Of a stretch of DNA of 64,000 bases, positions 17,210 to 25,593 are shown piece by piece. This stretch comes from Bradyrhizobium sp. URHD0069 (GTDB lineage: Bacteria; Pseudomonadota; Alphaproteobacteria; Rhizobiales; Xanthobacteraceae). The position numbers and the translations under genes were made by a program. The notes beneath the pieces were generated by a model. That model ran no database searches. It worked only from the letters and a program-made list of their open reading frames with translations, and was not told the DNA's origin. Numbering within the stretch: the stretch's first letter is position 1; every line of letters begins with the position of its first letter. The stretch covers positions 20,470-84,469 of the forward strand of contig NZ_JNIJ01000032.1 of NCBI RefSeq assembly GCF_000701345.1, in the 5' to 3' direction.

Positions 17210-17840
17210 GGCGGGATGCGGTAAGCGCGCATAGCGTCAGCGAGCCACGTGATTGCCTGACGGGCAAATCAGGCCGATCTGCCAATTTCCTGTCCAGCCC
17301 CGTTTGCAAAAATATTCCGCTTCCCGTTTCACCCAAATCACATCTAGAACCCTGGCCGTCTCGCGCCCTCAGAGGGGCGTTTCGCGATCGTCACGGACGT
17401 AGGGCGCGGGATGCGGTGGACGCGGCAGCGTTGGGCGCGCAAAGTAATCGCAGGGCGGGTGATGAGCCCGTGAGCGATCAAACGGCGAGCTGACGAACGG
17501 CGCTGACGCGGACGGTTAAGCCGTGTGGTCCTGGCACCCGTTGCTGGTGTTAAATCCGCGGAGGCGAAGTCGGCCCGACCGGGCGCAGACAAGCCTTCAT
17601 CCGCGGATGACGGTGACAAGACGAATTCGTCGCCGGGGAGAGCACGAAATACGCCGTTAAAACCATTGCGCAGGGAATGCCGGGTGATTTCCGGCGTGAC
17701 CGTGGTGACTACCGTGTGCTTACTACCATTGCACACGGGCTGCGGGCGCACCGGGCGCCCGGCATTCCCTGCGCCATCTGATTTCGAAGGCGCGACGTTG
17801 ACGGCAAAACTCGCGTGGATGCGCGGCGAGATCGCGAAGC
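17210..17840 (-). repeat. About 600-bp dispersed element (spurious-ORF-type repeat)
   Basis: Read on the minus strand, translated fragments such as GAGNAGRPVRPQP, HTVVTT, ALPGDEFVLSP and FLQTGLD recur, from memory, in many small spurious 'hypothetical proteins' of Bradyrhizobium genomes. That indicates a multicopy non-coding element. Boundaries are approximate. No transposase or terminal repeats were identified. Confidence 0.5.
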
Positions 17841-17855
17841 TGTGTCTGGCATTGA

Positions 17856-17940
17856 CGTCATTGCGAGGAGCGGAAGCGACGAAGCAATCCAGCTTCTGTT
17901 CGCGGTAACTATGGATTGCTTCGCTTGCGCTCGCAATGAC
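17856..17940. repeat. C-family palindrome
   Basis: CGTCATTGCGAGGAGCGGAA... GAAGCAATCCA at the left and ATGGATTGCTTCGC...CTCGCAATGAC at the right form a long hairpin of about 85 bp. Confidence 0.85.
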
Positions 17941-17954
17941 AGCGCCATCCATCC

Positions 17955-18093
17955 GTCGTCCCCGCGAACGCGGGGACCCATAACCACCATCGTTTGTTGG
18001 AGCAGAAGCCGTTAGCCACCGCGCCAAAACTGCGAGGCCGCGGCGTATGGGTCCCCGCGTCCCGTGCGCAATTGCGCACTAGGCGGGGACGAC
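17955..18093. repeat. B-family inverted hairpin pair
   Basis: Left hairpin GTCGTCCCCGCGAACGCGGG and right hairpin GGGTCCCCGC...GGCGGGGACGAC about 65 bp apart. The right hairpin loop carries a 20-bp insertion containing GTGCGCAATTGCGCAC, itself a perfect palindrome. Confidence 0.85.
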
Positions 18094-18171
18094 GGCGAGC
18101 GATTAGGCTCGCAAGCCCAACCCTCATTTCGCTTCCCGGATTGCGCCGCGCACTTCTTCCCGGATTGCGCG

Positions 18172-18213
18172 GAGCCTGTCATCGGGCGCGCATTTCGCGC
18201 GACCCGTTGGCTC
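18172..18213. repeat. A-family palindrome upstream of aroQ
   Basis: GAGCCTGTCATCGGGCGCGC, ATTTC, GCGCGACCCGTTGGCTC. It lies 53 bp before the aroQ start codon. Confidence 0.8.
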
Positions 18214-18266
18214 CATCCGGGCTACGCTCGGTACGCGGCGACCCACCCAACAGCGAGGAAACACCC

Positions 18267-18707
18267 ATGAAGCGACTGATGATCCTGAACGGTCCGAACC
18301 TCAATCTTCTGGGAGTGCGGGAGCCGCATATCTACGGGACGACCACGCTGGCGCAGATCAGGGAAGGCTGCGAGCAGCAGGCGGCGCAACTCGGGCTCAC
18401 GCTTTCCTTTCATCAGTCGAACCATGAAGGCGAGTTGGTCGACCTGATCCAGTCGGCACGGCAGAGCGCGGACGCCATCATCATCAACCCGGCCGGCTAT
18501 TCCTTCACCTCGATCGCGATCCTCGATGCCATCAAGGCGTTCGAGGGGCCGGTGCTCGAAGTGCACATTTCCAATATCCACGCGCGCGACGAATATCACC
18601 GGCATTCCAAGATTTCGTCGGTCGCATCAGGCGTGATCTGCGGATTGGGACCTTACGGCTATATCGCGGCGATGCACGCGCTGGCCCAGATGGCGAAAAA
18701 ATCCTGA
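18267..18707 (+). CDS. aroQ: 3-dehydroquinate dehydratase, type II
   Basis: 146 residues, the typical dodecameric type II size. It removes water from 3-dehydroquinate in the shikimate pathway, in the cytoplasm. The family signature LNGPNLNLLG is at 7-16, with the catalytic Tyr in IYGT (about 22-24), SNHEGELVD near 53, INPAGYSFTS near 76 and the His of EVHISNIHARDEYHRHS near 102. ATG at 18267 has GAGGAA 7 bases upstream; the frame continues further up but only through repeat DNA. No acc genes follow, in contrast to the aroQ-accB-accC order common in this class. Confidence 0.96.
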   Translation: MKRLMILNGPNLNLLGVREPHIYGTTTLAQIREGCEQQAAQLGLTLSFHQSNHEGELVDLIQSARQSADAIIINPAGYSFTSIAILDAIKAFEGPVLEVHISNIHARDEYHRHSKISSVASGVICGLGPYGYIAAMHALAQMAKKS

Positions 18708-18783
18708 TCGCGCTTCGCCGCGACCCGAATGTCGTGTCAGACAACTATTCGAAATGCAGTCAACAACATTGGATCGCTCTTTT

Positions 18784-18820
18784 CGTCATTGCGAGGAGCG
18801 GAAGCGACGAAGCGATCCAG
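18784..18820. repeat. Half of a C-family palindrome
   Basis: CGTCATTGCGAGGAGCGGAAGCGACGAAGCGATCCAG without its right arm; almost identical to 17856-17893. Confidence 0.75.
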
Positions 18821-18861
18821 TGACGTCAGCGAACCCCTGACAAAGCCGAGGGCTGCTTGCT

Positions 18862-19104
18862 CTAGCCGAGGAACCGAAGTCTAGACTTGCCGAAGCCATC
18901 CGCCATCGCCCGCGCCCGGAAGCGGGCCCGCTCGGACGTCATCTCCAGGCAGTGCCGCAAATCGGCGCCGCTTTGCCTGATCTGGTCCAGCAGTTCGCGG
19001 CGCGCGACAGGGGTGACCGAGGGGTCCGCGAGCTGCCGCCAAGCGACCCGCTGCAATTCCTTCAGCGCCTCGATGTTACGATCCAGGATATCAGGCTTAG
19101 TCAT
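18862..19104 (-). CDS. Small conserved-looking hypothetical protein
   Basis: 80 residues: MTKPDILDRNIEALKELQ at the start, then a predicted all-helical protein with heptad-like spacing, several Arg residues and a basic C-terminus (RFRARAMADGFGKSRLRFLG). No membrane segment or known motif. Codon use is GC3-rich as in real genes here, and the frame is not antisense to anything larger. The family is not recognised. It stands alone, between two repeat-containing spacers. Confidence 0.6.
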   Translation of the reverse strand: MTKPDILDRNIEALKELQRVAWRQLADPSVTPVARRELLDQIRQSGADLRHCLEMTSERARFRARAMADGFGKSRLRFLG

Positions 19105-19228
19105 GGGTTCGGCCCGCCAGGCTTCTTCAGATACGCGCCCCGCTTCAAGTGCGATGACGAATCCTAATAAATCCTTAACGCCGAGCCGGAGTTGACGGCC
19201 GTCATAAACCGGGACGGCAGGTTTCAGA

Positions 19229-19366
19229 CCTCATCCTGAGAGGAGCTTGCGAAGCAAGCGTCTCGAAGGATGGACGCAACGCAGGGACTCGCGGCCATCC
19301 TTCGAGACGCGCGCAAGGGCGCGCTCCTCCAGCGATAACGGCGAAGCCGTTACGCAGGGATGAGGT
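19229..19366. repeat. D-family palindrome
   Basis: CCTCATCCTGAG...GCGTCTCGAAGGATGG on the left and CCATCCTTCGAGACGC...GCAGGGATGAGG on the right. A half copy lies at 23536-23580. Confidence 0.85.
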
Positions 19367-19490
19367 GATGAGGTTCTGTAAACGCTCATGGTGGCCCCCA
19401 ATCGGACATTGGGCGGCGCACCGACCTGACTGGATGGAGTTCGGTTGAATGAAAAAAGCCCGCGCGGATGTCAGGCGGCATCATCTTCAC

Positions 19491-19609
19491 GTCGTCCCGG
19501 CGAACGCCGGGACCCATACGCCGCGGCCTCAATGGTTAGAAGATGGAGCTAGCTGCCTTTGCGACCACAAACGCCGGTGGGTATGGGTCCCGGCGTTCGC
19601 CGGAACGAC
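19491..19609. repeat. B-family inverted hairpin pair
   Basis: GTCGTCCCGGCGAACGCCGG...CCCATACGCCG and GGTATGGGTCCCGGCGTTCG...GAACGAC, about 70 bp apart. Confidence 0.87.
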
Positions 19610-19652
19610 AGCTTGGTTTTGCCCCATGCCGCGTGCCAGCGGTTTACGCACC

Positions 19653-20669
19653 CTAATCCAGCTTCACGACTGCCTCGTTCACGACCTTGCGCCAGCGCGT
19701 GACTTCCGCGGACACCATGGTCGCGAACGCGGGGCCCGTCACGTTGGGGACGTCGGAGCCGTTGCGCTCCCAGGTTTCCTTGATCATGGCCGTCTGCAAG
19801 GCCGTCTGCATTTCCTTGATCATGCGTTCGACGATCTCCGGCGGCGTGTTCTTCGGTGCGAACAGGCCGTACCAGGTCGACACTTCATAACCGGGCAGGC
19901 CGGCTTCCGCCGCGGTGGGAAGATCGGGGAACGCCGCCACCCGCTTGGGCGCGGCGACCGCGAGCGCGCGCAACTGCCCGGCCCTGACCGGCGCCGCCGA
20001 CGAGCCGAGCCCGTCGAACACGACCGGCACGTGGCCGGCGATGAGGTCCTGCATCGCGGGCCCGGCGCCGCGATAGGGGACGTGCTGGATGTTGGTCTTG
20101 GTGAGGATCTTGAACAGCTCGCCGGCGAGATGATGCGTGGTGCCGGCACCGGCGGAGCCGTAGTTCAATTTGCCCGGGTTGGCGCGGGCGTAGGCGATGA
20201 ACTCGGCCAGGGTCTTGGCGGCGACCTTGTCGGGATTGACCACGACCACCTGCGGCGGCCGCGCGATCAGCGCCACCGCGACAAAATCCTTCTCGAAGTC
20301 GTAGTCGAGGTTGGGATAGAGCGACGGCGCAATGGCGTGATGCGCCGCGCCGACAAAGAAGGTGTAGCCGTCCGGAGCGGCCTTGGACGCCATCGAGGCG
20401 CCCACCGTGCCGCCGGCGCCGGCGCGATTTTCGATCAGCACGCGCTTTCCGAGCTGGGTGTCGAGCTGGGCCGCGAGCGGGCGGGCAAAGGCATCGGTGC
20501 CGCCGCCGGCCGCGAACGGCACCACGAAGGTGATCGGCTTCTGCGGCCATGCTTCGGCTTGAGCCTGGGCCTGGCCGGCCATGACGGCAATGCCCGCCAG
20601 AACTGTAAACAGGGCGTACCGAATGACTGTTGGCTTCACGATTCTTGGCTTAACGACACTTGGCTTCAC
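19653..20669 (-). CDS. Tripartite tricarboxylate transporter (TTT) family substrate-binding protein
   Basis: 338 residues of the Bug/TctC periplasmic receptor family. A signal peptide ends near AQAQA (about residue 37); the mature start WPQKPITFVVPFAAGGGTDAF is the family hallmark, with GGTVGA, PDGYTF and YGSAGAGTTHHLAGELF following. These receptors bind carboxylic acids or other small molecules outside the cell. GTG at 20669 was preferred because GGGAGGA lies 7 bases upstream; the frame is open 39 codons further but without a site. No TctA/TctB membrane genes are adjacent, so it is an orphan receptor. The first 15 residues come from a 3 x 15-bp tandem repeat (20625-20669). Confidence 0.9.
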   Translation of the reverse strand: MKPSVVKPRIVKPTVIRYALFTVLAGIAVMAGQAQAQAEAWPQKPITFVVPFAAGGGTDAFARPLAAQLDTQLGKRVLIENRAGAGGTVGASMASKAAPDGYTFFVGAAHHAIAPSLYPNLDYDFEKDFVAVALIARPPQVVVVNPDKVAAKTLAEFIAYARANPGKLNYGSAGAGTTHHLAGELFKILTKTNIQHVPYRGAGPAMQDLIAGHVPVVFDGLGSSAAPVRAGQLRALAVAAPKRVAAFPDLPTAAEAGLPGYEVSTWYGLFAPKNTPPEIVERMIKEMQTALQTAMIKETWERNGSDVPNVTGPAFATMVSAEVTRWRKVVNEAVVKLD

Positions 20670-20894
20670 GGCATTTTCCTCCCGGGTATCACGTCCGCTC
20701 GTGGGCGGCGCCTGTTCTTTTTGCCGCACGATTCCGGGTGGCTGACTCGGAATGAAGTAGGCAGCGAATGTCTTTAGGGTATGCAACTAAGTGTATGCAA
20801 GATGCCACATGATCCAGCAAACGCGCCATCCGGACAAGGGCCGAAAACCGGGGCGTATGGTCGCTAGCCGCCTGTTCCCGGCGCCTAGCCCCGC

Positions 20895-21045
20895 TTCCAG
20901 CTGTCGTCACCCGCCACCGGGTCGGCGCATAGCGCCGCCCGATGACAGGCTCCAGCGGGTGACCCAGTATTCCAGAGGCGTCAGTGAAGGAATCGAAAGG
21001 CCGCGGCGTACTGGATACCCCGCTTTCGCGGGGTATGACGACTGG
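20895..21045. repeat. Composite A-family palindrome plus B-like hairpin
   Basis: An A-family core (CCACCGGGTCGGCGC...GCGCCGCCCGATGACAGGCTCC, about 20912-20952) sits inside GTCACCCGC...GCGGGTGACCC. It is followed by a diverged B-like hairpin, ATACCCCGCTTTCGCGGGGTATGACGAC. Confidence 0.7.
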
Positions 21046-21129
21046 GTGTGGAGCGGCGATCGACACGATTGCGCAGATGGCGAAAAAGGCCTGATCGACG
21101 CTCCTCGCAATAACGATCGGAGTAGCCCC

Positions 21130-22242
21130 TCACCTTGTCCCGAACGTGGTCGCGCCGAACAGCGCCTTTTGCGTCGAGGGCTGCGAGCGCCAATATTGCG
21201 GCGGGGCCTCGACCTCGCCGCCGAGTTCGGCCGCGGCGTGCCAGCCCCAGCGCGGATCGTAGAGCATGGCGCGCGCCAGCGCGACCATGTCGGCCTTGCC
21301 GGATGCAATGATGTCTTCGGCGTGCCGCGCCTCGGTGATCAGGCCGACCGCCATGGTGGCGACACCGGTTGCCTCCTTGATCGCTTTCGCGAACGGCACC
21401 TGATAGCCGGGGCCAAGCGGAATCTTCTGCAGCGGCGACACGCCGCCGGACGATGCGTCGATCCAGTCGACGCCGCGCTTTTTCAGCTCCTGAGCAAATT
21501 CTATGGCTTGCCGAAGGTCCCAGCCGCCCTCGACCCAGTCGGTCGCGGACACCTTGATGCCGACGGGCTTATGATCCGGAAACACCGCCCGGATCGCATC
21601 GAACACTTCCAGCGGGAAGCGCATGCGGTTCTGCAGGCTCCCGCCATATTGGTCGGTGCGCTTGTTGGAGATCGGCGACAGAAACTGGTGCAGGAGATAG
21701 CCGTGCGCGCAGTGCAGCTCGAGGGCGTCGATGCCGAGCCGGTCGGCGCGTTTCGCCGCCGCGACGAAAGCCTCTGCCACGCGCGCCAGCCCCAGCGTAT
21801 CGAGCGCCAGCGGAGCAGCCTCGCCCTCCTTGTGCGGCACCGCGGAAGGCCCCTCCGGCTGCCAGCCGCCCTCGGAGGTTGGGATCAGCTGTCCGCCCTC
21901 CCACGGCCGGTGACTGGATGCCTTGCGGCCGGCGTGGGCGAGCTGCATCGCGACCGCGATCCTGGCGCGCTTACGCACCGACGCCATGATCGGCTTCAGC
22001 GCCGCTTCGGTAGCGTCGTTCCACAACCCGAGGCAGCCCGGCGTGATGCGGCCGATCGCCTCTACCGCCGTCGCCTCGATGCAGAACATCGCCGCCCCCG
22101 ACAGCGCGAGATTGCCGATATGCACGAAGTGCCAGTCATTGGCCTCGCCGTTCTCGGCCGAATACTGGCACATCGGCGCCACCATGATGCGGTTGGGGAG
22201 CGCGAGGCCGCGCAGCTTGATCGGAGAAAACAGGGCGCTCAT
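21130..22242 (-). CDS. NADH:flavin oxidoreductase, old yellow enzyme family (YqjM-like)
   Basis: 370 residues, a full FMN-binding TIM barrel. The start LFSPIKLRGLALPNRIMVAPMCQYS places the YqjM-type Cys (PMCQYS, about residue 24-26) near FMN; HAGRKAS (near 103) and HCAHGYLLHQFLSP (near 177) provide the His pair of the family. The likely activity is NAD(P)H-dependent reduction of an activated C=C bond; the natural substrate is unknown. It is monocistronic on the minus strand and its 3' end lies next to a repeat region. Confidence 0.93.
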   Translation of the reverse strand: MSALFSPIKLRGLALPNRIMVAPMCQYSAENGEANDWHFVHIGNLALSGAAMFCIEATAVEAIGRITPGCLGLWNDATEAALKPIMASVRKRARIAVAMQLAHAGRKASSHRPWEGGQLIPTSEGGWQPEGPSAVPHKEGEAAPLALDTLGLARVAEAFVAAAKRADRLGIDALELHCAHGYLLHQFLSPISNKRTDQYGGSLQNRMRFPLEVFDAIRAVFPDHKPVGIKVSATDWVEGGWDLRQAIEFAQELKKRGVDWIDASSGGVSPLQKIPLGPGYQVPFAKAIKEATGVATMAVGLITEARHAEDIIASGKADMVALARAMLYDPRWGWHAAAELGGEVEAPPQYWRSQPSTQKALFGATTFGTR

Positions 22243-22409
22243 GGGGATTTCCGGGTGGGAGGGAAGCTCGCGGTCGGAATAATTTATGTGCCGCTGCGGC
22301 GATTACCAACTCCCGGGTCAGCGAATTTCGCCGATATCGAGCAACGATGCGATGGCGGCGCCGTGGGCCGGCCGAAGGCCGGACCCGTTGGCCTGGCCGG
22401 GACGACAAG

Positions 22410-23489
22410 CTATTCCACCACCGTGAACTGCAGCAAGAGCGTGCGCTGGAGCATCGAGAAATTGTCGTCGGAAACCAACGTCAGCACGGTATCGCCCTCC
22501 GGCGTAATGTGCGCGTCGATGCCTTCCATGTTGTCGATCTCGTGGCCCAAATCCGCATCGAAGATCGCGGCGCCATCGACCACGGCACCCGGCGCCAGCG
22601 ATCTGAGCGGGATGCTTCGGATGCGGATGCCGACGCCCGAGACCCACGAAAACTTCCGCTCCAGCACCAGGAGTTCGCCCGAGGGCAGCAGCACCGCGTC
22701 GCTGATGTCGAAATTTTTGCTGCGGCGGATACTGAACTCACCGGGCGATGGACCGCCGATCAGAAATCCGATCAGGTTGCCGTTGGCATCGAGGCCGCGC
22801 TCCGAAAGCGCGACCAGCGTGCCGGCGAGCGGCAGGCCCTTGGGCACCATCACCAGCGCCTCAATGCCCTTGTTGCGCGGCAGCTTGCGCAACGCCGGCG
22901 GCACCGGGATCACCTCGCCGCGCGAGCGCGTAAAGCCCTTGCTGAAGTCGAAGCGAAGCACCTGATTGACGCGCTCAAGGCCAATATAGACCAGCGAACC
23001 GTCGAGCGCGATCGATTCGGAATCGTACCAGCCGCGCGCGATGATCGGCTTGCCGTCGGGCCCGAGCAAGGGGGCGGCCTCGACGTCGTCAAGCCCGGTC
23101 ATCTCGCGTCCCTGATAGCGGATGCGGCCGGTGAACCAGCTGCCCTTGTCGCTGATCGAGATGAAGCGCTCGCCTTTGGCGTCGAGCCGCAATCCGGACA
23201 GGCCGCCGAAGCCCGGAAAGCGCGAGGTCAGAACCAGGCCGCTGCGATATTCCAGCGACCCGAACCGCACCTGCGCGCGGTCGCGCGGCTCAAAGGAGGG
23301 AATCGGCCGGGCATTGACCTCGATCGAGACCGGCACGGCGGCCGAGAATTCGTCCGACGGGATCGTCTTCGGCGGCGCCTGGGTTGCAAGCTGCGCCCGC
23401 GCGATATCCGGCAGCGCCATCGCCGAAAGTCCCGCCGCCGTGGATTTCAGGAAATTCCTGCGGCTGAGATGCGGCGGCTCATTCCTCAT
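22410..23489 (-). CDS. Tat-exported esterase-like/phytase-like protein
   Basis: 359 residues. A twin-arginine signal is at the N-terminus (SRRNFLKSTAAG, about 8-20, ending near ARA), so it is exported folded to the periplasm. The mature part is a beta-propeller-like sequence of the 'esterase-like activity of phytase' family, with FGGLSGLRLD, GWYDSESIALDG and NKGIEALV as recurring blade-like elements. The enzymatic substrate is unknown. The frame opens at 23540, but that start lies inside a D-family repeat, so the ATG at 23489 is preferred. The gene is 149 bp downstream of cobT on the same strand. Confidence 0.85.
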   Translation of the reverse strand: MRNEPPHLSRRNFLKSTAAGLSAMALPDIARAQLATQAPPKTIPSDEFSAAVPVSIEVNARPIPSFEPRDRAQVRFGSLEYRSGLVLTSRFPGFGGLSGLRLDAKGERFISISDKGSWFTGRIRYQGREMTGLDDVEAAPLLGPDGKPIIARGWYDSESIALDGSLVYIGLERVNQVLRFDFSKGFTRSRGEVIPVPPALRKLPRNKGIEALVMVPKGLPLAGTLVALSERGLDANGNLIGFLIGGPSPGEFSIRRSKNFDISDAVLLPSGELLVLERKFSWVSGVGIRIRSIPLRSLAPGAVVDGAAIFDADLGHEIDNMEGIDAHITPEGDTVLTLVSDDNFSMLQRTLLLQFTVVE

Positions 23490-23535
23490 GGTGAGCAGGC
23501 GCGCTTGCGCCGTCGCGAACCGCGAGGCCACGCCG

Positions 23536-23580
23536 CTCATCCTTCGAGACGCGGCGAAGACGCCGCTCCTCAGGGTGAGG
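23536..23580. repeat. Short D-family palindrome
   Basis: CTCATCCTTCGAGACGC...GCTCCTCAGGGTGAGG, about 45 bp, between cobT and the phytase-like gene. Confidence 0.8.
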
Positions 23581-23637
23581 TAATCCGTGGCCGCTGTCGG
23601 TCATTTGGTTTTCAAAAATGCTCTAGGCAAAAATACT

Positions 23638-25539
23638 TTAGGAATGCAGCCTGCGTCGGCGGCCGGACGCGGCAGGCGGCGCGCCGTGGGTCTCGCTGAA
23701 CAGCTCGGCGAGCTTCTCGGTGATGGCGCCGCCGAGTTCTTCGGCGTCGACGATCGTGACCGCGCGGCGATAGTAGCGCGTGACGTCGTGACCGATGCCG
23801 ATCGCGATCAGCTCGACCGGCGAGCGGGTCTCGATTTCCTCGATGATGTGGCGCAGGTGGCGCTCCAGGTAATTGCCGGGATTGACCGACAGCGTGGAGT
23901 CATCGACCGGCGCGCCGTCGGAAATCATCATCAGGATCTTGCGCTGCTCGGAGCGCCCGAGCAACCGCTTGTGCGCCCAGTCGAGCGCCTCGCCGTCGAT
24001 ATTTTCCTTGAGCAGGCCCTCGCGCATCATCAGCCCGAGATTCTTGCGCGACCGCCGCCACGGCGCGTCGGCGGACTTGTAGATGATGTGGCGCAGGTCG
24101 TTGAGACGGCCGGGATTCGCCGGCTTGCCCGCGGCAAGCCACGCCTCGCGAGATTGCCCGCCCTTCCACGCCCGCGTGGTGAAGCCGAGGATTTCCACCT
24201 TGACGCCGCAGCGCTCCAGCGTCCGCGCCAGAATATCGGCGCAGGTGGCGGCAACCGTAATCGGTCGCCCGCGCATCGAGCCGGAATTGTCCAGAAGCAG
24301 CGTCACCACGGTATCGCGGAAGGTGGCCTCCTTCTCGTGCATGAACGACAGCGGGTGATAGGGATCAGTCACCACGCGCGACAGCCGCGCCGGATCGAGA
24401 ATGCCTTCCTCGAGATCGAACTCCCAGGCGCGGTTTTGCTGCGCCATCAACCGGCGCTGCAAGCGGTTGGCCAGCCGCGCGACAATGCCTTGCAGATGCG
24501 CGAGCTGCTTGTCGAGATAGCTGCGCAGGCGCTCCAGCTCGTCGTGGTCGCAAAGATCTTCCGCCGCGATCACCTCGTCGAATTTCGGCGCGAAGGCATG
24601 ATATTCCGGCCCGCGCGGCTCGTTGGCGCCGCGCGCATTCGGCCGCGTCGCCTCGCCCGGCGTCTCGTCGTCGCCGAGTTCGCCGTCGTCGAAGGTGTCG
24701 CTGGTGGAGGCCTGCGCGCTCTCCATCGCGCTTTCCGATATTTCGTCGGTCGAGGCCTGCGCCTGGTCGGCACTCATTTCCTGCGCCGCGTCGCTGTCAG
24801 GCGAGCCTTCAGCACCGGACTGGTCGTTCTCGCCGTCGCGGTTGTCGTCCTGGTTTTCGTCTTCATCGGCCTCGGCATTGCGGTCGTCGCCCAGCTCGAG
24901 CGCGGACAACAGATCATGCACCGCGTCGCCGAATCTCACCTGATCCTCGGCCAGCCGATCCAGCCGGTCGAGCCGGGTCCCGATCTTGTCTTCCAGCAGC
25001 GGACGCCACAGGTCGACCATCTTGCGGGCGGCTGCCGGTGGCGCGAGCCCGGTCAGGCGCTCGCGCACCAGCATCGCCAGCGCGTCCGACAAGGGCGCAT
25101 CGGCGCGGTCGGTGATCTCGTCGAACTTGCCGCGATGGAAGTGATCGTCGAGCATCGCGGTGAGGTTTTTCGCGACGCCGGCCATGCGCCGCGAACCGAG
25201 CGCCTCGACCCGGGCCTGCTCGACCGCCTCGAACACGCCGCGCGCCTGCGGATTTCCCGGCATCAACTTGCGGTGAACTTTCGGATCGTGGCAGGCGAGT
25301 TTCAGCGCAACCGAATCGGCGTGGCCGCGCACGATCGCCGCATCTCGCCGCGTCATCTTGCGCGCCGGCTCCGGCAGCCGCGCCTTGCCCGGCGACAGGC
25401 CGGGGCGTTCGGCCGCGAACGTCACTTCAAGCTCCGGCCTTTTCGCGATCGCGCGCAGGCAGGCGGTCACTGCGCGCTTGAACGGCTCGGTCGGCGCTTC
25501 CTTCGATCCGGTGCGGAATTTGGTGTTCGACGTCGTCAT
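23638..25539 (-). CDS. cobT: Cobaltochelatase subunit CobT
   Basis: 633 residues, the usual length. Together with CobS (AAA+) and CobN it inserts cobalt into hydrogenobyrinate a,c-diamide in aerobic cobalamin synthesis. The centre is an acidic Asp/Glu-rich stretch (about 205-285), and the C-terminal third is a von Willebrand A domain with the MIDAS motif DNSGS near 415 and SDGAP near 535. It follows cobS on the same strand with a 54-bp gap filled by a B-family hairpin. cobN is not in the window. Confidence 0.96.
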   Translation of the reverse strand: MTTSNTKFRTGSKEAPTEPFKRAVTACLRAIAKRPELEVTFAAERPGLSPGKARLPEPARKMTRRDAAIVRGHADSVALKLACHDPKVHRKLMPGNPQARGVFEAVEQARVEALGSRRMAGVAKNLTAMLDDHFHRGKFDEITDRADAPLSDALAMLVRERLTGLAPPAAARKMVDLWRPLLEDKIGTRLDRLDRLAEDQVRFGDAVHDLLSALELGDDRNAEADEDENQDDNRDGENDQSGAEGSPDSDAAQEMSADQAQASTDEISESAMESAQASTSDTFDDGELGDDETPGEATRPNARGANEPRGPEYHAFAPKFDEVIAAEDLCDHDELERLRSYLDKQLAHLQGIVARLANRLQRRLMAQQNRAWEFDLEEGILDPARLSRVVTDPYHPLSFMHEKEATFRDTVVTLLLDNSGSMRGRPITVAATCADILARTLERCGVKVEILGFTTRAWKGGQSREAWLAAGKPANPGRLNDLRHIIYKSADAPWRRSRKNLGLMMREGLLKENIDGEALDWAHKRLLGRSEQRKILMMISDGAPVDDSTLSVNPGNYLERHLRHIIEEIETRSPVELIAIGIGHDVTRYYRRAVTIVDAEELGGAITEKLAELFSETHGAPPAASGRRRRLHS

Positions 25540-25560
25540 CGTGGCCCTATCAACTTCCCG

Positions 25561-25593
25561 GCGTGTGGGTCCCGGCGTTCGCCGGGACGACGC
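25561..25593. repeat. B-family hairpin inside the cobS-cobT gap
   Basis: GTGTGGGTCCCGGCGTTCG...CCGGGACGACGC occupies nearly the whole 54-bp intercistronic space, directly after the cobS stop codon. Confidence 0.88.

Larger units (their letters stand above)
17152..18266. other. 1.1-kb gene-free, repeat-filled spacer between the island and aroQ
   Basis: It holds, in order, a about 600-bp Bradyrhizobium-type dispersed element, a C-family palindrome, a B-family pair and an A-family palindrome. Reading frames across it translate the repeats and are not supported as genes. Confidence 0.75.
19105..19652. other. Repeat-containing intergenic region
   Basis: 548 bp holding a D-family palindrome and a B-family pair. 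Nothing coding was recognised. Confidence 0.7.

Noticed and set aside
17344..18027. 227-residue minus-strand frame
   Set aside because: It reads through the dispersed element and the C- and B-family repeats; typical of repeat-derived false genes.
20791..22965. 724-residue plus-strand reading frame
   Set aside because: It covers repeats and the antisense of the old-yellow-enzyme and phytase-like genes; composition is Arg/His-rich without motifs.
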